A DNA stretch of 64,000 bases from Treponema_I sp045599005 (GTDB taxonomy: Bacteria > Spirochaetota > Spirochaetia > Treponematales > Treponemataceae): assembly GCA_045599005.1 (NCBI GenBank), contig JAZRVF010000015.1, positions 124,001 through 188,000 of the forward strand, read 5' to 3'. Positions 42,757 through 52,014 of the stretch are shown piece after piece. Positions within the stretch are counted from its first letter, which is position 1. Each line of letters begins with the position of its first letter. A program made the translations under genes and the position numbers. The notes under the pieces are model-generated. The model worked only from the letters and a program-made list of their open reading frames with translations, was not told where the DNA came from and searched no databases.

Positions 42757-43791
42757 TTACTCGTAATGCCAGTCGCTTCCATAATATCCCCACAGTCTGC
42801 TGTAGGTTGAATTGGATGGAGAAACTGATGCTACATAAAGGTGATTTACGCTCTCTGTCTTTCCGTAGGCCCAGACACCCAGAATGAGTCTTGAGCCAAA
42901 AGAGGCGGAAGCGTTTCCTTCTGCGGCATCTTTTACGGAAGGTTCAGAACCTGAGAGACTGATTTTTTTGTATCCGTAACCTGTTGCCGTAAAGATTTCT
43001 GATCCTGAAAGGAAAAGTGATTTTATTCCATTTGATCCCACTGAAAGGCTCTTCTTTCCAGCCAGATTACCAGGCTCTGCATAATCAACAGACTTGCCGT
43101 CATAAGCTGCTGAATAGAATCTGCCGCCGTAAGAAACAGAACTGTCATTCACTGAAAAATAATCTGTTCCGGTGATAGAAGCTGCTGAATGCAGGATTCT
43201 GCTGCTTTCACCGCTGAAAAAGTCCGTGACAGTTTTCGGAGAAGGAATACTTTTCCCATTCAGGAGGAATGTGATACCTTTGGCGGAATCATCAGGATCT
43301 GCGTAACTGATGTAGGCATTGCGTCCGACCGTTGTTCCGTCAGCTGCTTCAAAAACTCCGTTGTCAAAGAAACCGGGATTACCGCTCACATCAAATTCTG
43401 CGACGCTTTTCCAGTCAGAGGCAGAAAAATCAGTCTTTCCAAGATCGAGGGCTGTGGTTGCGAAAACCTTGTATTTTCCACCGATTCCGTCGTTCATTAC
43501 ATACAGATTGGAACTGTCACTCACAACACGCACAATTTTACTTGCCCCGGCCGGAGCGGGCAGTTTTTTCCAGGAGGCACCATCATCCAGTCCTTTTGTC
43601 CAGAGATATCCGTTTGCGGTATAGATCCTGCCGTCAAGAGGAACCATCGATATGACATTTCCGCTGATCTTGCCGTCAGAAAGGACAACTTCCTGCGCAA
43701 TGTTATAAAAAATCGGTTCCTGGGAGCAGGAAGTAAAAATCAGTGCCAGAACAGACAGTAAAAGAACAGCAGCATTAATTTTATTTTTCAT
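42757..43791 (-). CDS. predicted lipoprotein with beta-propeller-like repeats
   Basis: The 344-residue product starts at ATG 43791 behind GAGG. Its signal peptide ends in FTSC (Cys22). The mature part is beta-rich with repeats such as LDGRIYTANGYLWTKGLDDG and SNLYVMNDGIGGKYKVF, each reading like one blade of a beta-propeller. It carries no enzyme signature. It lies 12 bases downstream of the barrel protein gene on the same strand, so they form a two-gene envelope operon. Confidence 0.7.
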   Translation of the reverse strand: MKNKINAAVLLLSVLALIFTSCSQEPIFYNIAQEVVLSDGKISGNVISMVPLDGRIYTANGYLWTKGLDDGASWKKLPAPAGASKIVRVVSDSSNLYVMNDGIGGKYKVFATTALDLGKTDFSASDWKSVAEFDVSGNPGFFDNGVFEAADGTTVGRNAYISYADPDDSAKGITFLLNGKSIPSPKTVTDFFSGESSRILHSAASITGTDYFSVNDSSVSYGGRFYSAAYDGKSVDYAEPGNLAGKKSLSVGSNGIKSLFLSGSEIFTATGYGYKKISLSGSEPSVKDAAEGNASASFGSRLILGVWAYGKTESVNHLYVASVSPSNSTYSRLWGYYGSDWHYE

Positions 43792-43803
43792 TTGATCCTC
43801 ACT

Positions 43804-44388
43804 TTAGAAATGACAGCGGATTGCAGCCTGGATGTCCGGGATCACACCCAGATAATTGTAGTCGGGATTGCTGTAGAACTGGGGCAGAAGGAAAACGCCG
43901 GCAGAAGCACCGAAAGACCATTCCTGGGAAAATCTGTAGAAGACACCGACAGAGGGTTTTGCTGCCAGTCCGAAATAGAAGCGGTCCGTGTAGTTCTCAA
44001 AAGCAACACCAACGCCAAAACTTACAGGAACTTCGAATTTTCCGAATTCAAACTGCCATGTGGGCTTGAAAAGAACAGGAACAAAATAGAAAACATTACC
44101 TGCAATTGTTCCGCAGTAAGAAAAGTTCACTTCTCCACCCAGTGCCAGATTGTCACTCAGGAACATGGAATAACCGATGGTTCCTGAACCGCCCACCTTG
44201 AGATTTTTTGGAAGAGCAGGAATTACAACCGCAATGTTGAACTGGACATTCTGATCACCTTTCTGGTTCTGTTTGTAGACAGCTTCAGATTCTGCCAGAA
44301 GTGTATCTGCAAAACCGTCCTCAGACTGGGCAAAGATTGCACTGCAGCACAACACCAGGCACAGAGCAAGACAAATCAATTTTTTCAT
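43804..44388 (-). CDS. small outer-membrane beta-barrel protein
   Basis: The 194-residue precursor has a signal peptide (ends near AIFAQSE). The mature chain alternates polar and hydrophobic residues in strands such as LALGGEVNFSYCGTIAG, FEVPVSFGVGVAFENY and SFGASAGVFLLPQFYS. It ends in Arg-Cys-His-Phe, with the terminal Phe of outer-membrane proteins. Size and pattern suggest an 8-strand barrel. GTGAGG precedes the ATG. It is the first gene of an operon with the lipoprotein at 42757. Confidence 0.75.
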   Translation of the reverse strand: MKKLICLALCLVLCCSAIFAQSEDGFADTLLAESEAVYKQNQKGDQNVQFNIAVVIPALPKNLKVGGSGTIGYSMFLSDNLALGGEVNFSYCGTIAGNVFYFVPVLFKPTWQFEFGKFEVPVSFGVGVAFENYTDRFYFGLAAKPSVGVFYRFSQEWSFGASAGVFLLPQFYSNPDYNYLGVIPDIQAAIRCHF

Positions 44389-44599
44389 GGGGCCTCACTT
44401 CACAGTATGGAAAACGATACTGAAATTCAGTACACTGAATAATACAGAGCATCGGTAAAAAATTCAATTATTGAGGTCTTGCGCCCCGATGGGACTGCTT
44501 TCCCTGTGATTTTTCACCTGCTCTTCTGATACGCAATAAAACATAACACTTTTGGCGGTCAACAGTTACACTCAATTACAACTGCAAGAGAGGAAAATC

Positions 44600-45472
44600 A
44601 TGGCAGCAACAATTATTGACGGATTTGAGATTGCCCGGGCCACACGGGAACGCATTGCAACAGAAGTTAAAGCATTGAACGAGAAAGGGATCAGACCCTG
44701 TCTTGCCGTTATTCTGGTAGGAGAAAACCCGGCTTCTGTCTCTTACGTCACCGGCAAGCAGAAGGCTCTTGCAGAAGTAGGAATGGTGGACCGTTCCCTG
44801 CACTTGAGTGAAAGCACAACCGAAGAGGAACTTCTTCAGATTATCGACGGACTGAACAAGGATCCTGATGTTCACGGAATCCTCGTACAGCTTCCCCTTC
44901 CCCGCCACATCAACGAGGAGCGGGTGATCATGGCAATCAGCCCGGAAAAAGACGTGGACGGATTCCATCCCGTAAGTGTGGGGAACCTGGTCATCGGGAA
45001 GCCTTCATTCCTGCCTTGCACACCACACGGAATCATCGAACTTCTCAAAGTGAGCGGAATCAGGACAGACGGTGCCCACGCAGTGGTTGTCGGACGCTCG
45101 AACATCGTCGGAAAACCGGTGGCTCTTCTTCTTGCCCGCCGTGACTGCAACGCGACTGTCACAATCTGCCACACGGGAACAAAAAATCTCGCAGAGATCA
45201 CAAGACAGGCTGACATTCTGATCGCCGCCGTGGGAAAACCTGGCTGCATCACCGCAGACATGATAAAACCAGGTGCGGCAGTGATTGACGTTGGTGTAAA
45301 CCGCATTCCTGACAGCACAAAGAAAAGCGGGTTCCGTCTTACCGGAGACGTGGATTTTGAGGCAGCCAAGGAAATTGCGTCATTCATCACACCGGTTCCT
45401 AAAGGAGTCGGCCCCATGACAATCGCAATGCTCATGCAGAACACACTGGAAGCTGCACAGAACAGACTCTGA
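44600..45472 (+). CDS. folD: methylenetetrahydrofolate dehydrogenase/cyclohydrolase
   Basis: FolD converts methylene-THF to formyl-THF using NADP and water. The 290-residue protein from ATG 44600 (GAGAGG upstream) has SYVTGKQKALAEVGM with the catalytic Lys of the YxxxK motif, GILVQLPLPRHI, PEKDVDGFHPVS, PCTPHGIIELL, VVVGRSNIVGKPVA and the final PVPKGVGPMTIAML. It lies 12 bases upstream of folE2, so both folate genes are co-transcribed. Confidence 0.96.
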   Translation: MAATIIDGFEIARATRERIATEVKALNEKGIRPCLAVILVGENPASVSYVTGKQKALAEVGMVDRSLHLSESTTEEELLQIIDGLNKDPDVHGILVQLPLPRHINEERVIMAISPEKDVDGFHPVSVGNLVIGKPSFLPCTPHGIIELLKVSGIRTDGAHAVVVGRSNIVGKPVALLLARRDCNATVTICHTGTKNLAEITRQADILIAAVGKPGCITADMIKPGAAVIDVGVNRIPDSTKKSGFRLTGDVDFEAAKEIASFITPVPKGVGPMTIAMLMQNTLEAAQNRL

Positions 45473-45484
45473 TTTCAGGAACAG

Positions 45485-46324
45485 ATGACAAAGGACGGCC
45501 CGCAATTGCGTGACATTCAGAATGAAAAGGATACAAGAGAGATTCCTCTTGAGAAAGTCGGAGTAAAAGGACTGAAGTATCCTGTGAAGGTGCTGGACAG
45601 GCTGAATAAAACCCAGATGACCACAGGGACTGTGGATCTCTTCGTAAACCTTCCACATGACTTCAAGGGCACACACATGAGCCGCTTCATCGAGGTTTTC
45701 CATGCCTACCATGATGATCTTTCAATGAAGCGTTTTCTTACAATGCTTGAGGACATGTGCAACCGTCTTGATGCACAGTGCGCCTTCGGCACAATGACTT
45801 TTCCCTTTTTTGTCGAGAAGGAAGCACCTGTAAGCGGCCAGAAAGGAATGATGTGCTACGAATGCACCTACGAAGGAAAAGTCTCAGCTGACTCAACCTC
45901 GGCTGCACCCAACACAGGTTGCGGCCGTGAATTTGCGGTGAGCATCGCGGTTCCTGTTACAACACTCTGCCCCTGCTCAAAGGCCATAAGCCAGCGCGGC
46001 GCCCACAATCAGCGCGGAATTGTTCGCATCAAAGTGCGGAGCACAGGCTTTTTCTGGATTGAGGACATCATTGAGGCTGCGGAAAAAAGCGCCTCATCCG
46101 CCGTCTATTCGCTTCTGAAGCGGGAAGATGAGAAATTCGTTACGGAACAGGCCTATGACAATCCCCGCTTTGTGGAGGATGTTGTCCGGGAAGTCTATTC
46201 CGCGCTCAAAAATTTCCGCACTCCGGAAGGCAACCCGCTTTTCTGCTGGTTCAGTGTGGAAGCGGAAAACTTTGAGAGCATCCACAACCACAGTGCCTAC
46301 GCTTACACGGAGTACAATGCATAA
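45485..46324 (+). CDS. folE2: GTP cyclohydrolase IB
   Basis: FolE2 makes dihydroneopterin triphosphate from GTP, the first step of folate and some tRNA-modification pathways, without strict zinc dependence. The 279-residue product has the FolE2 signature TLCPCSKAISQRGAHNQRG with the active-site Cys and His, VGVKGLKYPVKVLD near the N-terminus and a C-terminal FESIHNHSAYAY. It starts at ATG 45485 after AGGA and forms an operon with folD. Confidence 0.96.
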   Translation: MTKDGPQLRDIQNEKDTREIPLEKVGVKGLKYPVKVLDRLNKTQMTTGTVDLFVNLPHDFKGTHMSRFIEVFHAYHDDLSMKRFLTMLEDMCNRLDAQCAFGTMTFPFFVEKEAPVSGQKGMMCYECTYEGKVSADSTSAAPNTGCGREFAVSIAVPVTTLCPCSKAISQRGAHNQRGIVRIKVRSTGFFWIEDIIEAAEKSASSAVYSLLKREDEKFVTEQAYDNPRFVEDVVREVYSALKNFRTPEGNPLFCWFSVEAENFESIHNHSAYAYTEYNA

Positions 46325-46343
46325 AGGGCTGCACCGCGGAAAA

Positions 46344-47870
46344 TCACATCAGCGGTGCAAAAAGTTTGCAGAAACTCCACAGAGTCCTCCGCAGGATGAA
46401 AGCGTTATCCAGCTTTTCTTTTTCCATCAGTTTTGACCGGTTCAGATCCTCCATGAAGATTCCGCAATATTTCCGGGTGAAAGGCTCGTCATAGAAAACT
46501 AGATTCATCTCAAAATGCAGGTCGAAACTCCGGGTGTCAATGTTCGTTGTTCCCAGAGTCATGATCCGTCTGTCAATCATCAGCATCTTTGAGTGGATGA
46601 ATCCGGGATAAGCGTAGAACTTAACACCGAAGCCCATCATCTCGCGTATGTATTCAAAAGCCGCCGCCTTTACATAAGGTTTGTCCCAGTGTTCCGGTAC
46701 AATGACACACACTTCCTTGCCCGAGAGCGCGGCAACTTTCAGTATGTCAAAGAAAGGCTCGTCCGGCGTGAAATAAGGCGTCTGAATATAGACCGATTCT
46801 TTTGCATCCATGACCATGCGGACCATAAAGTCGTGGATCTCACGCCGGCTCTGGTTGTTCGGTGCCGAAGTGATCAGCTGAGTCGGAATGCGCTCATCAC
46901 CGGGAACATCGTTTTTAAGTTCGGCAAGAATTTTCTGGTTCAGCGTCTCAACTTCGTCCATGGGAATCAGCTTTGCAAGTGTCTCCGTGTTCCCCATTGA
47001 CTTGCGTCCGATAGCCGTACCGTACCAGTCCACAAAAAAAGTCAGAGAAAGACTGTGGACCACGGAACCAGTCAGCCTAAGGTGAGTGTCCCGCCAGGGA
47101 ATATCCTTGTTGCAATGAAGTCCCACAATGTACTCATCCCCTACGTTCATACCACCCATGTAGCCAATCTTTCCATCGATTATCACATTCTTATGGTGAT
47201 TGCGGTAATTCATCAGGACAGGGGTTCCGAAGCGAATTGGATAGAAAGGATTTGAGGCACCGCCAGCAAGATCCAGCTGAAGGAAAAAGCGGGCCGGCTG
47301 CAGAAGACTGCCCATATCATCGTAGAGAAGACGTACATCAACACCCTGTTTTGCCTTGCGGCAGAGAATCTCCATGATCCTGCGGCCGATGTTGTCCCTC
47401 TTGAAGATGAAAAATTCCATGTAGATGCTTTTTTCAGCCTGCTCCAGATCCTGACAGAGTTTCTCGAACATGTCTTTGCCCCAGCAGAAAACTTCCACCG
47501 ATTCCGTAAAAGCAATTCCGTTGGAAAAATGATTCAGATTCATGGAGATCAGGTCTTCGTAATCAACCAGCAGCTGATTGTGGAAATTGCCCTTATTCTT
47601 CTGATAGAAATCCCGCTGTTCAACAAGAAAATCCTTTGATTCAGTCTGGATGTAACGGCGGATTCTGTCCATTTTTTTTGTGCTTGTAAAGAAATTGCCG
47701 CTGAGCACAATGTAGAGAAAGATTCCGATACCCGGCAGAACCATGAGAATAAGGATCCAGGCAAGCCGCGACGTAGGTTCCTTGCGCTCAAAAAAGAGGA
47801 CGAACACAAGGAAAACCAGATTGAGAACATTCAGTACAATGGTCAGAACATCAAAAACATCAAATGTCAT
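46344..47870 (-). CDS. cls: cardiolipin synthase
   Basis: Cls makes cardiolipin from phosphatidylglycerol at the inner membrane. The 508-residue protein has two N-terminal membrane segments, then two phospholipase D motifs: HHKNVIIDGKIGYMGG and IHSKMLMIDRRIMTLG (HxKx4D). Downstream of the first is the usual RDTHLRLTGSVV. It starts at ATG 47870, only 18 bases after the stop of the PEGA protein gene, so they probably share a transcript. Its stop codon sits in a GCACCGC/GCGGTGC hairpin that separates it from folE2. Confidence 0.93.
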   Translation of the reverse strand: MTFDVFDVLTIVLNVLNLVFLVFVLFFERKEPTSRLAWILILMVLPGIGIFLYIVLSGNFFTSTKKMDRIRRYIQTESKDFLVEQRDFYQKNKGNFHNQLLVDYEDLISMNLNHFSNGIAFTESVEVFCWGKDMFEKLCQDLEQAEKSIYMEFFIFKRDNIGRRIMEILCRKAKQGVDVRLLYDDMGSLLQPARFFLQLDLAGGASNPFYPIRFGTPVLMNYRNHHKNVIIDGKIGYMGGMNVGDEYIVGLHCNKDIPWRDTHLRLTGSVVHSLSLTFFVDWYGTAIGRKSMGNTETLAKLIPMDEVETLNQKILAELKNDVPGDERIPTQLITSAPNNQSRREIHDFMVRMVMDAKESVYIQTPYFTPDEPFFDILKVAALSGKEVCVIVPEHWDKPYVKAAAFEYIREMMGFGVKFYAYPGFIHSKMLMIDRRIMTLGTTNIDTRSFDLHFEMNLVFYDEPFTRKYCGIFMEDLNRSKLMEKEKLDNAFILRRTLWSFCKLFAPLM

Positions 47871-47888
47871 GGAACCGGATCAGTGTCC

Positions 47889-49454
47889 TCAGAAATAATT
47901 CGAGAAACATGCTGTAACACCCCAGACGCCGGGTTTTGCAGTGTCCTGGAACATTGTGTAATCAGCACCGATTGTAAACAGAGCTGTGGATTTTCCCATA
48001 ATCAGACTGACTTCCGCACCGGCAGTGGTTCTGTAAAGCAGTGAATCCGCCCAGAGTCCAAAAGACGCGAAACTGTTCTGCATCATCAGGGCAACTCCGA
48101 ATTTTGGAGTCAGCGTTGAGAAATCAAAAGGATTCCCCGGATTTCCAGAAACGATTCCTCCGTTGGCAACAAAGGTCACAGAATCCGTTTTTGCGGAAAG
48201 AAGAACAGAAGCCTCAATTCCCTGAGCCTCATAGCAGTCCGCAAAAACAGGATCAAAAGCGGTGGAAAGTCCCAGAAGGATTCCGGTTGAGACAGCAAAG
48301 TTTTTTCCGGAGACTACGTCAGCAGAATACTTCAGCGAACCGCCGGCAAAGAAGGGCATGTCCTCATCATCAGACAGAGGAGAGAAACCGCCGGATAGAG
48401 CAATTTCCCAGTTTTCTGCAAAAGTTCCGCCCAGATTCATGGAAACCGGCAGACCGAAACGGGTTCCGTCTGTAAGGAACCGAGCCCTGAACCCGATGTT
48501 TAATGCAGGGATTTCGGAAGCGGAACAGCAGGATACGGCACCTATGCTTTTTCCCGAAAGTCCTGAAGCGGAGATATTGAAGACAACAGAACTGTCTATC
48601 TTCAGTTTTTTCTCAAATGCAGCAACGGTTTCAGTTCCGTCAGCATTTTTTCCCGAAAGGACAACTTTTGCCGTATAGACTGCATCCCCGAAAGGCTGCC
48701 CTTCTCTTGTGCGTCCGTCCCAGCTGAAACTCTGATTTTTCTGGTTAAAGTTCTTTATGGTGTCTGTAAAAAGCACCTGACCCCGGGAGTTTTCCACAGT
48801 AAGCACGGCGCTTCCCGGTGCAGAGACGGCAAAACTGATGTCTGCAAGGCCGTGTCCCCCCGGATTCCGCGGATTGAAGACTGCAGTCTCAGCAGCCGCA
48901 GAAATCAGTCTGAAATCATCTTTTTCAAGGACAAGATTTGCTTCGGAATAAAATGTTCTGTTGATAAAAACATCGCAGACGGTTTTTCTGTAGCCGAAAG
49001 CCTCGGCGGAAACATGATGGACACCTTCGGGAAGTGCAAGCATCACAGAAGTTTTTGATCCGCCCGCAGGATAAGGTTCCCGGCCCCTGTAGGAAGACAG
49101 CGGAATGTCATCAATCATCACCGTACAGTCCAGAATGTTTGTGCTTATCAGCAGGTATCCGGTGATTTCGTCCATTTCCAGGTAATAATCATTGGGCTGC
49201 CCCGCAGACACCATGATTGCACACTCCTTCCTGTAGAATCCTTTTTTTGAAAGAACAAGTCTGTATGTTCCCGGTTCAGGGTTCGGAAGAGAGAAAGGTG
49301 TCGTTCCGCAGAGGATCCCGTTCAGATAGACTTCCGCACCGCTTACATTTGAGCGGACAGAAAGTCCTGTCACAGCAGAATCATCTGCAGAAAGAGGAAA
49401 AATCAAAACCAGAGCAAATAAAATCACCATGAGGAAAAGACGTTTTCTGTTCAT
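47889..49454 (-). CDS. exported PEGA-domain protein with C-terminal barrel-like part
   Basis: I chose ATG 49454 because a TTGGCA-17-TATAAT promoter lies just in front of it; an ATG nine bases upstream overlaps that box. The 521-residue product has a signal peptide (ends near FPLSADD). At residues of about 28-95 a PEGA domain reads VRSNVSGAEVYLNGILCGTT then PNPEPGTYRLVLSKKGFY, and a second diverged PEGA-like unit follows (TVMIDDIPLSSYRGREPYP). An FlgD-like Ig unit (KNQSFSWDGRTREGQPF) leads to amphipathic strands ending in Tyr-Phe. PEGA proteins bind cell-envelope partners. It is first in an operon with cls. Confidence 0.75.
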   Translation of the reverse strand: MNRKRLFLMVILFALVLIFPLSADDSAVTGLSVRSNVSGAEVYLNGILCGTTPFSLPNPEPGTYRLVLSKKGFYRKECAIMVSAGQPNDYYLEMDEITGYLLISTNILDCTVMIDDIPLSSYRGREPYPAGGSKTSVMLALPEGVHHVSAEAFGYRKTVCDVFINRTFYSEANLVLEKDDFRLISAAAETAVFNPRNPGGHGLADISFAVSAPGSAVLTVENSRGQVLFTDTIKNFNQKNQSFSWDGRTREGQPFGDAVYTAKVVLSGKNADGTETVAAFEKKLKIDSSVVFNISASGLSGKSIGAVSCCSASEIPALNIGFRARFLTDGTRFGLPVSMNLGGTFAENWEIALSGGFSPLSDDEDMPFFAGGSLKYSADVVSGKNFAVSTGILLGLSTAFDPVFADCYEAQGIEASVLLSAKTDSVTFVANGGIVSGNPGNPFDFSTLTPKFGVALMMQNSFASFGLWADSLLYRTTAGAEVSLIMGKSTALFTIGADYTMFQDTAKPGVWGVTACFSNYF

Positions 49455-49461
49455 GAATTTC

Positions 49462-49490
49462 ATTATATTCCAAAATAATTCCAATGCCAA
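49462..49490 (-). promoter_or_regulatory. promoter of the PEGA protein gene, apparently leaderless
   Basis: On the reverse strand there is -35 TTGGCA (49485-49490), a 17-base spacer and -10 TATAAT (49462-49467), then seven bases before ATG 49454. No Shine-Dalgarno sequence is present. Confidence 0.65.
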
Positions 49491-49512
49491 CAAATCAAGA
49501 GAATTACAGATT

Positions 49513-50241
49513 TCATCTGTCCGGCGGTTCTGTTTCCTTCGGTTCGGAAAAAATGTCAGTGTTCTCAAGAAAACTGAAGAAATCAGTCCTGGTGATGATG
49601 ATGTGATCCAGAAGCTGGATGCCAAGAAGCCGTGATGCACCAAGAATTCTCCGCGTAGTCTCGTAATCATTGGAGGAAGGCGTTACAGATCCCGAGGGAT
49701 GATTGTGTACAATGATGATTGCCGCAGCTCCGTCCACAATGGGATCTGCGAAAATGTCCCTGGGATGAATAAGTGCCCGGTTCATTGTCCCCACGGACAC
49801 CAGCTTGACTTGAAGCACTTCGTGGGCACCGTTCAGGGAAACGCAGACAAAGTGTTCCTGTTTCTGAAGGGAATAGATCCGTACCAGCGGAATTATATCA
49901 GACGGTTGTGATATCCTGATGTCCTTCATCGCCGCAAACCGTCTTCCGCATTCAAGAGCGGCCAGTATGCAGGCAGTCTTCCCCTGTCCCATCCCGTCAA
50001 GTTCAAGAAGAGCATCTTTCAGTTCTTTCTCAGGTTTGCTGTGGATCAGGTAAAGCACTTTCTCCGCCAGTTTTGCCACAGGTGTCCCCTTTATGCCCGT
50101 TCCCAGAAGCAGCATTATCAGTTCTTTGTCTGACAGCACCGATTCGCCGAAAGACACAATCTGTTCCCGGAGATCAGGCTTTTCCCGGTCCCTCAATGAT
50201 TTTGTGTCGTCCATATAATACATATTTTCATTGTGTTCCAT
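49513..50241 (-). CDS. radC: RadC family JAB/MPN-fold protein
   Basis: The 242-residue product from ATG 50241 contains the UPF0758/RadC domain: helix-hairpin-helix ELDGMGQGKTACILAALECG and the JAMM metal motif IIVHNHPSGSVTPSSND with VSVGTMNRALIHPRDIF before it. The frame is open further upstream to 50502, but that part has no homology and is unlike a RadC N-terminus. Its cellular role is debated; older DNA-repair claims are not well supported. It reads in the same direction as the PEGA gene but ends 59 bases before its start, at the promoter. Confidence 0.88.
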   Translation of the reverse strand: MEHNENMYYMDDTKSLRDREKPDLREQIVSFGESVLSDKELIMLLLGTGIKGTPVAKLAEKVLYLIHSKPEKELKDALLELDGMGQGKTACILAALECGRRFAAMKDIRISQPSDIIPLVRIYSLQKQEHFVCVSLNGAHEVLQVKLVSVGTMNRALIHPRDIFADPIVDGAAAIIIVHNHPSGSVTPSSNDYETTRRILGASRLLGIQLLDHIIITRTDFFSFLENTDIFSEPKETEPPDR

Positions 50242-50414
50242 ACATAAGTTTATTTTCAGTTTTTTTTTGGAAAAAATGCAAAAAAAACAGCCTGAATCCA
50301 AAAAAAAACGGAAATATCCCTTTGCCGCCCTGTGCAGAACCCGCCCTTGAATTTTGCCTGAATTTACAGTAACATATTGTAATTTTACACACACATTTTT
50401 TATAGGAGTCAGAC

Positions 50415-51917
50415 ATGGCGTATTATTTTGAAGAACCGTCCCACACATTCGGGGAATATCTGTTGGTTCCGGGCTACAGTTCTGCAGAGTGCATTCCTGC
50501 AAAAGTTGATTTGAAAACTCCAGTAGTCAAATTCAAAAAAGGCGAAACACCGGCTCTTACAATGAACATTCCGCTGGTCTCAGCTGTAATGCAGTCCGTC
50601 TCTGATGACAAGATGGCAATTGCCCTTGCAAAGGAAGGCGGTATCTCTTTTATTTACGGAAGCCAGTCCATTGAGAACCAGGCAGCGATGGTTGCCCGTG
50701 TCAAAGGTTACAAAGCCGGTTTTGTTACAAGTGACTCAAATGTCAAACCTGGGGACACACTCCAGACAGTCATTGACCTTAAGGAGAAGACAGGTCATTC
50801 AACAGTGGCGGTCACAGAGGACGGCAGCCCCAACGGACGCCTGATGGGTATCATCACAAGCCGTGACTTCCGCGTCGGTCATGCGGACCTGAATTCAAAA
50901 GTCCGTGACTACATGACACCTTTTTCAGAACTGATCACAGGTCTTGACGGAATCTCACTGAGCGAGGCAAACGAACTGATCTGGAAGCACAAACTGAATT
51001 CACTGCCTATCATTGATGCAAACGGATCTCTCAAGTCACTGGTTTTCCGCAAGGACTATGCAAGCCATCAGGAACATCCCCTGGAACTGCTGGACTCAAA
51101 GCAGCGTTATATTGTGGGTGCAGGTATCAACACACGCGATTATATGGACCGCGTTCCCGCCCTTCTGGAGGCTGGTGTCGACGTAATGACGCTTGACTCA
51201 AGCGAAGGTTTCACTGAATGGCAGCGCCGCGCACTCCACGACATCCACGCAAAGTGGCCGGAGGCAAAGGTCGGAGCCGGAAACGTTGTTGACCGTGAAG
51301 GATTCCTGTTTCTTGCAGAAGCTGGTGCTGATTTTGTGAAGATCGGTATCGGCGGCGGCTCAATCTGTATCACACGCGAGCAGAAAGGTATCGGACGCGG
51401 ACAGGCCACAGCAACGATTGAGGTTGCGAAAGCCCGTGACGAATATTACGAGAAGACCGGAATCTACATTCCTATCTGCTCTGACGGCGGTATCGTGCAC
51501 GATTACCACATGACACTTGCCCTGGCCATGGGTGCAGACTTTGTAATGCTCGGACGCTATTTTGCCCGCTTTGACGAAAGCCCGACACACAAGCTGATTG
51601 TGAACGGCAATTATGTGAAGGAATACTGGGGCGAAGGTTCCAACCGTGCACGCAACTGGCAGCGCTATGACATGGGCGGTGCAAACAAACTCAGTTTCGA
51701 GGAAGGCGTTGACTCCTACGTTCCCTATGCAGGAAGTCTCCATGACAACGTCACGATGAGCATGAGCAAGATCCGCCACACAATGTGCAACTGCGGTGCC
51801 CTCACAATTCCTGAGCTGCAGGAGAAGGCAAAGATCACACTGGTAAGCCAGGCCTCAATCAACGAGGGAAGCGCCCACGACGTTATCGTAAAGAACACGA
51901 CACTGCGGGCTGAATAA
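50415..51917 (+). CDS. guaB: inosine-5'-monophosphate dehydrogenase
   Basis: IMPDH oxidises IMP to XMP using NAD, the committing step to GMP. The 500-residue enzyme has the TIM-barrel core interrupted by two CBS domains (about residues 105-220). The catalytic Cys is at 318 in GIGGGSICITREQKGIGRGQ. The usual bacterial loop reads GxGPGSxCTTR, so the Pro is Gly and a Thr is Ile here. A flap with NWQRYDMGG and later EEGVDSYVPYAGSL follows. AGGAG precedes ATG 50415. A terminator at 51939 makes it a single-gene unit. Confidence 0.95.
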   Translation: MAYYFEEPSHTFGEYLLVPGYSSAECIPAKVDLKTPVVKFKKGETPALTMNIPLVSAVMQSVSDDKMAIALAKEGGISFIYGSQSIENQAAMVARVKGYKAGFVTSDSNVKPGDTLQTVIDLKEKTGHSTVAVTEDGSPNGRLMGIITSRDFRVGHADLNSKVRDYMTPFSELITGLDGISLSEANELIWKHKLNSLPIIDANGSLKSLVFRKDYASHQEHPLELLDSKQRYIVGAGINTRDYMDRVPALLEAGVDVMTLDSSEGFTEWQRRALHDIHAKWPEAKVGAGNVVDREGFLFLAEAGADFVKIGIGGGSICITREQKGIGRGQATATIEVAKARDEYYEKTGIYIPICSDGGIVHDYHMTLALAMGADFVMLGRYFARFDESPTHKLIVNGNYVKEYWGEGSNRARNWQRYDMGGANKLSFEEGVDSYVPYAGSLHDNVTMSMSKIRHTMCNCGALTIPELQEKAKITLVSQASINEGSAHDVIVKNTTLRAE

Positions 51918-51938
51918 GTTTTTACCCGCATTAAACAG

Positions 51939-51992
51939 ACTGCCGGCATTCATGGGAAGGGAAGACCTGTCATGATACCGGCAGTTTTTTTT
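51939..51992 (+). terminator. guaB terminator
   Basis: ACTGCCGG (51939-51946) pairs with CCGGCAGT (51978-51985) and is followed by a run of eight T. Confidence 0.85.
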
Positions 51993-52014
51993 CTCCGGAG
52001 AAGGTTCTTCTGTG

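Noticed and set aside
46331..46358. Strong terminator between folE2 and cls
   Set aside because: The GCACCGC/GCGGTGC stem overlaps the cls stop codon and has no good U tract in either direction.
49464..49500. Upstream extension of the PEGA gene to 49670
   Set aside because: It overlaps radC and lacks a signal peptide at its start; the promoter inside it argues against coding.
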